Made by a program: the position numbers and the translations under genes
Part shown: one piece after another, positions 53,497 to 61,802 of the stretch
How positions within the stretch are numbered: the first letter of the stretch is position 1
Layout of the letters: every line of letters begins with the position of its first letter
Assembly: GCF_021271205.1 (NCBI RefSeq)
Contig: NZ_JAIWKS010000005.1
Span: forward strand, 488,540-552,539
DNA length: 64,000 nt
Direction of reading: 5' to 3'
Source of the DNA: Pseudomonas uvaldensis
Lineage (GTDB): Bacteria > Pseudomonadota > Gammaproteobacteria > Pseudomonadales > Pseudomonadaceae
Notes under the pieces: generated by a model
Told to the model about the DNA's origin: nothing
The model's input: the letters and a program-made list of their open reading frames with translations, nothing else
Databases searched by the model: none

Positions 53497-56400
53497 TTAC
53501 TCAGACTTGGGCTTCATCTCACCAATCTGCTTCAGCGAATCGGGAGTGACACCACGCCTTGCGTATTGCCAGGCCCAGTCCGGGATGGTCAAGTGGCTCT
53601 CCACATACACCGCAAAATCCAGACGGCTATGGCCCAGGCGGTTGGTGGGGAAATCAAAATTGTAGAGATACTGCTGGGCCCGGCGTTGGCCGACGGAGAG
53701 CAGGCGCTGCATGATCTGGTTGGCGCGGAACTCTTCCGGTCCAAGGGCGCTTCTCAAGGCAAGGGCCAGATGCAGCTCGGAATTCAGTACCCTGGGTTCG
53801 GCCAGTGCACGTCGAATGGTGGCGTCGCTGAAATATGGCCCGATCAGGTCGGCCCAGATCTGACCGGCATAGTCCCTGCGCAGTTTCTGCAAGGAGCTCC
53901 AGAGATTTGGCGTATCGAATAACAACGCAACCCTGCTATTGGACGGAAGCTGTCCCGGGAAGCTGAACAGTTTGCCGACCGCAGGTATATCGTTGTCCAT
54001 TATGTTGCCCCAGGCACCTCCCAGAAACACCAGGAAATCTGCCAGCTCTTCTTGTCGCGTGACGATACTTTGCAGGTTCCGGTCGTCGAACAACTGCATC
54101 CAGTCGATATTGATGTTTTCTGTGCGCTGCAACTCGCTATGGCGGCTGCTGGCATACTCGGCAATGAGCTGGTACCGCAAGTCGGACAGAGCGGGATTAC
54201 GTAACCACCTGGCCACTTCACTGACGCGCAACAGGCCGCCCAGGTTATGCGCGATGACCGGCGACCGCAGGAGTAGATTCGCCCGCCTCAGCAAGTCGGG
54301 GAAACGCCCGAGGGCCGTCCTGAGCAAATCAACGGTCCGCTCGGCTGTGTCCGTGTAGATAAAATGATCGAACAGCTCAGACGTCTCCTCGACGTACCTG
54401 CCGGCATCGGCCAGCAGTAGGTCACTGGCATCATCCAGATCATCGCGGTTGACCAGGTAAGCTCCGTCGAGCAGCGCTTCCAACTGATCCTCGTCCAGAT
54501 GACCGTGCAGCGCTTCCTCATGCAGAACGTAGGCCGAACTGTTGTTGGGATGATGATCTATCAGTTGTCTGGCGGTGACGCCATATTCCAGCAGGATGTG
54601 CGCCACATCGTTGGAAATCAGCAAGAACTGATCATTAAGCAGTTGCTGCACCAGCTGATGCTCGACAGGACCTATCAGGAGGTCTTCGAACAGCTGCTTC
54701 ATGGCCTGTCTTTCTTCTCCGGAGTACGGCACGTTGATGCTGGGCGCCAATCTGGCCGGAGGCCGCTGCGACAATAAGCGCCCGACCTGCTGGAGAATTT
54801 CCGGCGGCAATCGGGTGCCAGGATCTGCGGTGATCGCCGTACGCACTGAGCTGTTTGCATGTAGGTCCAGGTAACGCAAGGTCGGCTGGAAAAGACGATG
54901 GGGATTGGGCGCGCCATAAACGATCCGGGTCAGGTCGAGCATCGCCGCCTGGCCCAACAAGTTATCCAGCGAGGGCGCGTTCTCGAAGAGCGCTTCTTGA
55001 GCTCGGGTGGGGGGTGGTGCGACGTAGTGCCCGATATGAGGATTGCCATCAACATAGTCGGCCACTTCGTTTCGCAAGCCTTGCATCGAAAATGCGTCCT
55101 GGGCCTGCCCTTCGTTCAGCCCGCGGGTGACGGCATTGAAAAAACAATCGCCATCACCTGGGATTTCCACAACTTTACCTCCCAACTCCAGGCTGTAATG
55201 GTGCTGGGTCATGCGAACCAGGACGATATCCGTATCCGTCCTGTCGGGATGGTTTTCCATCGGATAGATGGTTTCTTCCTGCCCGGAAGTAAAGCGCACC
55301 TCCCAGACGTGTTCAGGCGATTGCCTGTTGATGATCAGCAGGCTGCGGTTTTGCGGCCAACTGGGCAGGCGCGTCATGATCGACGGAATCAGGTCCATCA
55401 GCTGGTTGTTCCAGGTGCCGGGTGTACGGATCTGCGCGGAGAGGCCGGAGGACGAAATGGCCGCTATCTTGGGTTTCGACGGCCCCGGCTGCGGAGCCGG
55501 ATCACCCGGTCGCTTTCCACCGCCGCGGCCGAAGCCCACTGCACGCCATTCCCCATCGGACATCCGCGCCACGGTACTGCGCATCACCCCGCTGGAACGG
55601 ATATCCAGCCCCGTCATCGGGTTGACGAGGGTGGCCTCGGTTGTATCCAGCCTCGTGTGGTCATGCACACGGAACACCGTGCCGTCGGGTTGCCGCACGT
55701 ACACCGGACGCGCCGTCACATTACCGGTAGCTGCATTGCTGACCGTTGCGCGGTAGAACCCCCGGGCGTCGGCGGTCAGCCCGCGTATCACCGATGCATC
55801 CGTCACGGCATAAGGGCCATAGATCGCTGCGTCCAGGGGAAGTCCGGCCAGGGCTTCGTCCTGGCTCTGGCGGGCGGTCACCGCCCGAAAAAAGGACTGC
55901 CCGCGAGTGGATACGGCCGCGCCTCGGGTCAGGCGCCATCCGCCATGGTTCGCCACGGCATGCACGAATGCCAGGGTCTTCAGGTTCAGCGGGATAGCCC
56001 CGGTCCGGTAAATCAGCAAGCCGGTCTTGATAGCGCTCTTGAGCATCTGGAAACCCGGTGCCAGGAACATACCGGCCAGTTCCATGACGATCTCGATCAC
56101 CATCTGTCCCAGCCTGCCATAGGTTTGATGGCGGACATTGCGATTGCTGTTGGAGCGGTGATCGGCATGGGCACTGTGGAAATTCACGTGGGCCCGATGG
56201 AGCACTTCAAGCAGATCACCGGCAATCAACGCGCCGCGGATCAGCGGGCGTCCGCCTTGTTGGCCCAAGGTCCGCTTTATCTGTACCGGGTCATTCGTGG
56301 AAATGCGTGAGCGGAAATACGCCTGCCAGTCCTCCCGTGGCAACAGCTCGGCAACCCCATCGCTCAGGTCAGCGAACTCATGGAAATCCTCGCCCTCGGG

Positions 56401-58806
56401 ACTGTCGGGAAAATAAACGCCCACGGTGCCCTTGATCTGCGGCCCTTCTTGATCGGAAAACACCAGCACTCCATTGATGCTGACTGCATTGCCCATTCGG
56501 ACGTGCTGGCCGCCGGCGGCCATGCTGCCGCCCAGAACCAGACCATGGACATGCACCGTGCGCCCCATGACCGGGGGGCGCGCCTCGGCCGATGGCGAGC
56601 GCAGGACAGCGTCCAGCCAGAGGGCAAGTTTTTTCGTCGATTTCGGTGGGCTGAAAGCCTTGTCGAGCACTCGGGTCTTGAACACGGCGTCGCCCTTGAG
56701 CGATGCCTCATGCCCCTTGAATTTCAGATTCGCCAGATACGCGGTCTGCCAGGCCTTCTTGTAGGCCGGTTTATTCATTTCTTCCCTGAGCATGGCCTCA
56801 TAACTTCCACCGGCATCGATGCTCGTCACCATCCTGGCCAGTTCTCTCCCGCTCAGCGTGACGAAATAACCGTTGGCCGGGTTCCGTATACGCTCGCCGT
56901 CCGAATCGACGATGTAGACACTCAGCACCTCCCTCATGGCGTTCGGGTACTGGGATGGTCGCAGGTTATCCAATACCAACTGGGTCAGGCTGGTAACACG
57001 GGACTGCCTCGGGTTTGCCCTTTTGCCATAGAAAAATGTGACCATGGACTGATCCGGATCGGGATCTATATCCGGGTGCACGGTGGTCTGCAGGTACTGC
57101 CTGATCTTCTGGCGAGTGAACAGCGGCAAAGTCTTGATATCGCTGCTCGCCAACGTAAAGGCAGCCTCCAGTGCCCGCAATTCCAGACTGCGGTAATGGG
57201 ATCTCTGGGAAGAACTCGCCGCTTTGAAAAAATCGGGGCGATTGTCTTCCACCAGCGCCTCCTGGCGGACAGCCAAGGGCCCGGCAAGGGACAACATGGG
57301 CAGCTCGAGCGCATCGTCCACACCCAGGACGAAGGCGGGCAAGCTGAGCAATCCGGTTGCCGGAGCACTCAGATAGGCGTCCAGTGCGGTGCTTTGCCAG
57401 CGCAGCAGGTCATCGGCCGCTGTTTCGAAGACGTGCCCTGACAATTCAGAGGAAATATCCCTGATCTTGCGCTTTTGTCCCTCGAAGAGGGGGTCTGTCT
57501 TCTGGATCAGTTCCTGGACGGTGCGGAACCTTTGTATCCCGCCTTCCAGTGAATACAGGAACAAGAAAGGCTGATCGGCCCGTTTGATCACCATTGCACC
57601 CGGCCATTTACGGGGCGTCGCGGCACCCATGTCGAGCATGACGGCGTAGGCATGGGGAATGGGCGCCCGCAGCAGGCGGTTTCGGTCCGCCATGGCAGGA
57701 TGGGTCGTGATGAGGTCCAGCAGACGATCTTCGTCGTTGCGAAGGTTGCGCTCACTCTGGGTCAGTTGAAGGGTCGGATCCCGATCAGCCTTGTATAGAT
57801 CGAACAGATACAGGAAGCGCCGGCCCAACAAATGAGCCAGCGCCGCTTCTGCCGTGGAGGGGGGTGGCGTATCGAGTACGGCCCCTACGCTTTTGTTCGC
57901 ACGAAACGCGATAAGGTCATCGAGGAACTGGCGCTTGAGGCTTTCGTCAGTTACCGGCTGAGCGATGTAGAAGACCGATTCCATGGTCGCTGCGGTCCTC
58001 TGATCCAAGGGGCTGGCCAGCAGGCTGTCGGCTTCTTCCACCGCATCCGGACGAGCGAAGAACCCCACGCCAGCGACTGTGTAGGTGGGCGGTGTATCCG
58101 ATGCCAGGCAGCTCAGCAGGACATCGGTAAAGCGTTGCGAGGAAATCAGCGAACGCTGCCCCGTCGAGTCGACGGTGAAGTGATTCACGTAACAGTGATC
58201 CGGGTCCATTTGCTGGAGTGCCGTTGCATGGAATTTTCCTTCGGGGATCCTGGCCTTGATCCTGCTCACCAGCAGGTTCTTGAGTACCGTGTCGAACGTT
58301 GGAAGCGCGGCGAACAATCGGGCCAGCTTCACCTGATTGGCATCCAGGAGACCCAGTTGTCGCAGTTGCTCTTTTTCACGGGCGCCGAGCAAATTGCCCT
58401 GGGCATCCACTTCAGTGACAACGGGTTGTCCGATGCCCTGGTAACCGGGCGCAATGCCGGCTCGCAATTGCTGCAGGACCTCTTGCGAGAGGGCTTTACC
58501 ATGGGCGCGTAGCGACGAGTAGTCCAGGGCCATGTGACTTCGGTGGGGATAGACCCAGCCGTCGCGGGGCGAAGAGGCGGAAGAAGAGGCCCGGCTTTGA
58601 TGAGCCGCCAGGAAGCCTTGGGTGACGGCGCTGCGCAATGGAACCCAGGCGGTTTTCCGCTCGGCGGCCGAATCGATGGTCGTCACTTCCTGGTAAGTGA
58701 CTTGAACCTGCGCGTCACCGGTCAGGCCCCATTGACCGAGCCATTGATCGGCGAATGTATGCGGCTGAAAACGAATACCGTTGGGTAACAGGCTGATGGG
58801 TTTCAA
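53497..58806 (-). CDS. Giant dermonecrotic-toxin-like protein C with OTU-like cysteine protease motif
   Basis: 1769 residues from a TTG at 58806, with no convincing ribosome site and a hairpin just before it. The N-terminal half has the DUF6543-like pattern (LTQLVLDNLRPSQYPNAMRE, GRELARMVTSIDAGGSYEAM). A middle region (about 780-1130) carries VHGLVLGGSMAAGGQHVRMG and hydrophobic helices near 920. Near 1200-1260 there is an OTU-type motif: EIPGDGDCFFNAV with Cys1221 and Asp1218/Asp1220, preceded by QHHYSLEL with His1202/His1203. In ordinary OTU proteases the His follows the Cys, so the order here looks permuted. The last 500 residues are helical and unrecognised. Likely a multidomain toxin able to interfere with ubiquitin; export and activity are unproven. 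Confidence 0.85.
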   Translation of the reverse strand: MKPISLLPNGIRFQPHTFADQWLGQWGLTGDAQVQVTYQEVTTIDSAAERKTAWVPLRSAVTQGFLAAHQSRASSSASSPRDGWVYPHRSHMALDYSSLRAHGKALSQEVLQQLRAGIAPGYQGIGQPVVTEVDAQGNLLGAREKEQLRQLGLLDANQVKLARLFAALPTFDTVLKNLLVSRIKARIPEGKFHATALQQMDPDHCYVNHFTVDSTGQRSLISSQRFTDVLLSCLASDTPPTYTVAGVGFFARPDAVEEADSLLASPLDQRTAATMESVFYIAQPVTDESLKRQFLDDLIAFRANKSVGAVLDTPPPSTAEAALAHLLGRRFLYLFDLYKADRDPTLQLTQSERNLRNDEDRLLDLITTHPAMADRNRLLRAPIPHAYAVMLDMGAATPRKWPGAMVIKRADQPFLFLYSLEGGIQRFRTVQELIQKTDPLFEGQKRKIRDISSELSGHVFETAADDLLRWQSTALDAYLSAPATGLLSLPAFVLGVDDALELPMLSLAGPLAVRQEALVEDNRPDFFKAASSSQRSHYRSLELRALEAAFTLASSDIKTLPLFTRQKIRQYLQTTVHPDIDPDPDQSMVTFFYGKRANPRQSRVTSLTQLVLDNLRPSQYPNAMREVLSVYIVDSDGERIRNPANGYFVTLSGRELARMVTSIDAGGSYEAMLREEMNKPAYKKAWQTAYLANLKFKGHEASLKGDAVFKTRVLDKAFSPPKSTKKLALWLDAVLRSPSAEARPPVMGRTVHVHGLVLGGSMAAGGQHVRMGNAVSINGVLVFSDQEGPQIKGTVGVYFPDSPEGEDFHEFADLSDGVAELLPREDWQAYFRSRISTNDPVQIKRTLGQQGGRPLIRGALIAGDLLEVLHRAHVNFHSAHADHRSNSNRNVRHQTYGRLGQMVIEIVMELAGMFLAPGFQMLKSAIKTGLLIYRTGAIPLNLKTLAFVHAVANHGGWRLTRGAAVSTRGQSFFRAVTARQSQDEALAGLPLDAAIYGPYAVTDASVIRGLTADARGFYRATVSNAATGNVTARPVYVRQPDGTVFRVHDHTRLDTTEATLVNPMTGLDIRSSGVMRSTVARMSDGEWRAVGFGRGGGKRPGDPAPQPGPSKPKIAAISSSGLSAQIRTPGTWNNQLMDLIPSIMTRLPSWPQNRSLLIINRQSPEHVWEVRFTSGQEETIYPMENHPDRTDTDIVLVRMTQHHYSLELGGKVVEIPGDGDCFFNAVTRGLNEGQAQDAFSMQGLRNEVADYVDGNPHIGHYVAPPPTRAQEALFENAPSLDNLLGQAAMLDLTRIVYGAPNPHRLFQPTLRYLDLHANSSVRTAITADPGTRLPPEILQQVGRLLSQRPPARLAPSINVPYSGEERQAMKQLFEDLLIGPVEHQLVQQLLNDQFLLISNDVAHILLEYGVTARQLIDHHPNNSSAYVLHEEALHGHLDEDQLEALLDGAYLVNRDDLDDASDLLLADAGRYVEETSELFDHFIYTDTAERTVDLLRTALGRFPDLLRRANLLLRSPVIAHNLGGLLRVSEVARWLRNPALSDLRYQLIAEYASSRHSELQRTENINIDWMQLFDDRNLQSIVTRQEELADFLVFLGGAWGNIMDNDIPAVGKLFSFPGQLPSNSRVALLFDTPNLWSSLQKLRRDYAGQIWADLIGPYFSDATIRRALAEPRVLNSELHLALALRSALGPEEFRANQIMQRLLSVGQRRAQQYLYNFDFPTNRLGHSRLDFAVYVESHLTIPDWAWQYARRGVTPDSLKQIGEMKPKSE

Positions 58807-58923
58807 GGAGAGGTCCCGGTTGTTGTTGAGGAACCGGGAACCTATCGCCTCGTTCGATCAGCGATGACATACATATGTATCGCGACGGCGGCGAAGTGTA
58901 AGCCGCCATGTCTTCTAAAGGGT

Positions 58924-59838
58924 TCAGGCCAGCTTTTGCGCCAACACTGCAATGTGCTCCGGCCCGATCCCGCAGCAACCGCCCAAGTGGCTCGCGCCGC
59001 GCTTCTGCCAGTCGGCGGCCCACTGGAGGTAACCCGGCGGATCGAGGTCGTCGCGCAATGGATCCAGGCCGTCGTTGGCCGTCGCTTCCTTCGGTTGTGG
59101 AGGGAATGCATTGGCATAGGCACCGATGTGGATCTTCACACCCAGGCGTTCGAAGGTTTCCCGCGCGGCATCGATCGCAGCGCCGATGACCTCCGGCTGG
59201 CTGCAGTTGAACAGCAGCGCTTCCACGCCCAGTTCCACCGCCACCACCGCCGCATCCGCCACTGGCTCCCCGGAACGCAGGCGCGGCACTTCGTCGGTGT
59301 CTTCATCCTTCAAGGTAAACGATAGCCAGAACGGTTTTCCGTCGCTTGGCAAGCCGGCGTGAATCGCCTTCGCTTCGACCGTCGAGCTTTGGGTTTCGGC
59401 CAGCCACAGATCGACATGGGGGGCCAGTCCGGTCACCAGAGGCGCGAGCAATTCGCCGGCGCGGGACGCATCGAACAGATCGGGCCGGTAGGACCCGAAC
59501 AAGGGTGGCAAGGACCCTGCCACCCGTACCGCCTTGCCGGACGCCTGAACGGCCCGCCGCGCCAGCTCTCCGGCCAGCGCCGCCAATGCCTGGCCCTCCT
59601 CGGCGAAACGCGCTTCGCCGATATGAAACGGCACCACCGCGTAGCTGTTGCTGGTGATGACGTTGGCGCCGCTGGCGATATAAGCCGCGTGCACGTCCTC
59701 AACCGCTTGGGGCGCTTCACTCAGGGCCAGCGCCGACCACTCGGGCTGTCGGAACGGCGCGCCCCGGCGTTGCAGTTCGCGGCCCATGCCGCCATCCAGA
59801 ATGACTGTCTTTGCTGAGCCCATATGCGATTCACTCAT
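58924..59838 (-). CDS. Homocysteine S-methyltransferase family protein
   Basis: About 304 residues from the ATG at 59838; a GTG at 59859 and an ATG at 59823 are alternatives. It is a TIM-barrel enzyme transferring a methyl group to homocysteine. Zn-binding Cys residues are visible in LLFNCSQPEV and LGGCCGIGPEH, and the start TVILDGGMGRELQRRG is typical. Members use S-methylmethionine or betaine (MmuM-like). It is divergent from an amino-acid ABC binding protein, which may import its methyl donor or methionine. Confidence 0.92.
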   Translation of the reverse strand: MSESHMGSAKTVILDGGMGRELQRRGAPFRQPEWSALALSEAPQAVEDVHAAYIASGANVITSNSYAVVPFHIGEARFAEEGQALAALAGELARRAVQASGKAVRVAGSLPPLFGSYRPDLFDASRAGELLAPLVTGLAPHVDLWLAETQSSTVEAKAIHAGLPSDGKPFWLSFTLKDEDTDEVPRLRSGEPVADAAVVAVELGVEALLFNCSQPEVIGAAIDAARETFERLGVKIHIGAYANAFPPQPKEATANDGLDPLRDDLDPPGYLQWAADWQKRGASHLGGCCGIGPEHIAVLAQKLA

Positions 59839-59937
59839 AAGCTTATGAAAATAACTCACTACCGGAGCCGTTCTTATAACTATTTAATACGCACTCTTTA
59901 GTTAACCACAACCTGTATTTTCAGCCAGGGGCCTTAC

Positions 59938-60759
59938 ATGAAACTTCAACCACTGCTGGCCCTCGGCCTGACACTGCTGGCCGCCACATCGCAAGCGTTC
60001 GCCGGTGCAACGCTGGACCGCATCGAACAGAAAAAGGAACTGGTCGGCGTCCTGATGGAAAGCTACCCGCCCTTTTCGTTCTTGAACGAGCAGAACCAAC
60101 TTGATGGGTTCGATGTGGACGTGGCCAAGGCGGTGGCGCAGAAACTCGGCGTGAAATTGCGCCTGGAAACGCCGTCCTGGGACGTGATCGCCGCCGGGCA
60201 TTGGAGCGGTCGCTACGACATCTGCATCTGCTCCATGACCCCGAGCAAGGCGCGCGCCGAAGTCTTCGACTTCCCGGTGCAGTACTACGCTTCGCCGGCG
60301 GTGATCGTGGTCAACGCCAAGGACGACAGCATCCAGGGCGCCAAGGACCTGAGCGGCAAGAAAGTCGGCCTGACCAGCGCCTCCAGCTACGAGAGCTACC
60401 TGAACAAGAACCTGGTGATTGAAGGCGCTGAAGACACTCAGTTGAGCTACCCCTTCGAAAACGTGCAAATCGCGCCTTACGACACCGACAACGTGGCCTT
60501 TCAGGACTTGGGCCTGGGCGCCGGGGTACGACTGGACGCGGTACTGACCAACCTGGTGACCGCCCAGCCACGCCTGACCGAAGACAAGCGCTTCAAGCTG
60601 GCGGGCGAGCCTTTGTATTCCGAACCGAACTCGGTAGCCATCGAAAAGGGCGATGCACAGTGGGACAGCAAGGTGCGTGAAGTCTTCGCGCAGTTGAAAC
60701 AGGACGGTACCTTGAGCAAACTCTCGCAAAAATGGATCGGCGCCGACATCACCCAATGA
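59938..60759 (+). CDS. Amino-acid ABC transporter substrate-binding protein
   Basis: 273 residues with a signal peptide of about 22 (ending AFA). It belongs to the polar-amino-acid binding family (SBP type 3): LVGVLMESYPPFSFLNEQNQ, LDGFDVDVAKAVAQKLGVKL, DICICSMTPSKARAEVFDF and GKKVGLTSASSYESYL. The ligand site has the usual Arg/Asp pattern but the exact ligand is not predictable; the divergent homocysteine methyltransferase suggests a sulfur or methylated amino acid. It overlaps the permease start by 4 bp. Confidence 0.92.
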   Translation: MKLQPLLALGLTLLAATSQAFAGATLDRIEQKKELVGVLMESYPPFSFLNEQNQLDGFDVDVAKAVAQKLGVKLRLETPSWDVIAAGHWSGRYDICICSMTPSKARAEVFDFPVQYYASPAVIVVNAKDDSIQGAKDLSGKKVGLTSASSYESYLNKNLVIEGAEDTQLSYPFENVQIAPYDTDNVAFQDLGLGAGVRLDAVLTNLVTAQPRLTEDKRFKLAGEPLYSEPNSVAIEKGDAQWDSKVREVFAQLKQDGTLSKLSQKWIGADITQ

Positions 60760-61592
60760 CCTCTTTCCCGTCCCCTTCCGAGCCACCGCAAGCGGTGGCT
60801 CAGTCGCGCCTGCAGAAAATCTTCGGCTTTCGCACACGGCTGTACCTGACCTGGGTCGCCATGCTGGTGCTGTTCGCGAGTTTTTTCCTGACCTTCGATC
60901 TGAAGTTCTCCATCATCCTCGATAAGCTGCCAAACCTGGTCGGCCTGCACCTGGCACCGAATGGATTTCTGCAAGGGGCGGCGCTCACCCTGTTCCTGTG
61001 CCTGTGTTCGATCATCGCTTCGTCACTGCTGGGCTTCGCAGCCGCCCTGGCAAGGTTATCCAGCAGCGCCGTGGCGTTCGGCATTGCCAGCTTCTACGCA
61101 TCGTTCTTCCGTGGCACCCCGCTGCTGATCCAGATCCTCTTGATCTACCTCGGCCTGCCACAACTGGGCGTGGTTCCCGGCGCAATCGCCGCCGGCGTGA
61201 TCGCCCTGTCGCTGAACTACGGCGCCTACCTGAGTGAAATCTTCCGCGCCGGCATTCTCGGCGTGCCTCATGGACAGCGCGAAGCCTCCCTGGCCCTGGG
61301 CCTGAGCGACACCGTAATCTTCTGGCGCGTTACCCTGCCCCAGGCCATGCGCACCATCATCCCGCCGACCACCAACCAATTCATCTCCATGCTCAAGGAC
61401 TCGTCCCTGATCTCGGTGATGGGCGTCTGGGAGGTGATGTTTCTGGCGCAGTCTTATGGCCGCTCCAGCTACCGCTACATCGAAATGCTCACCACGGCGG
61501 CAATCATCTACTGGCTGATGTCCATCGCCCTGGAGCTGATCCAGGCGCGGATGGAGCGACATTATGGGAAGGCATATCTCAAGCGGAGTTGA
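60756..61592 (+). CDS. Amino-acid ABC transporter permease
   Basis: 278 residues from the ATG at 60756, overlapping the stop of the binding-protein gene. It is a His/Glu/Gln/Arg-type permease with about five or six helices: ALTLFLCLCSIIASSLLGFA, FFRGTPLLIQILLIYLGLP, an EAA loop (GQREASLALGLSDTVIFWRV) and TNQFISMLKDSSLISVMGV. No second permease or ATPase gene follows; the next gene is an autotransporter. The importer must borrow an ATPase from elsewhere or is incomplete. Confidence 0.92.
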   Translation: MTSFPSPSEPPQAVAQSRLQKIFGFRTRLYLTWVAMLVLFASFFLTFDLKFSIILDKLPNLVGLHLAPNGFLQGAALTLFLCLCSIIASSLLGFAAALARLSSSAVAFGIASFYASFFRGTPLLIQILLIYLGLPQLGVVPGAIAAGVIALSLNYGAYLSEIFRAGILGVPHGQREASLALGLSDTVIFWRVTLPQAMRTIIPPTTNQFISMLKDSSLISVMGVWEVMFLAQSYGRSSYRYIEMLTTAAIIYWLMSIALELIQARMERHYGKAYLKRS

Positions 61593-61802
61593 AGATTCCC
61601 AGGCGGTCAAACAGACAGGTCCGATCAGGCTGTAGGGCAACGCCTCACGTCATGGAAGTCAACGGGCGATGACGTGAGCACACTTCGACCCAACCTACGC
61701 ATCGCATCCCTCATGTCCCGCCAGAAACGAGGAAACCACCGGCATCACGCCCAGGGTTGGAATTTCTAAAGTGCGGCTTCTTCCCATGAGAGGCCACATT
61801 CG

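Noticed and set aside
54898..56310. 470-codon plus-strand frame inside toxin-like gene C
   Set aside because: Rich in Arg, His and Gln with no domain; the minus frame is continuous over 1769 codons with recognisable motifs.
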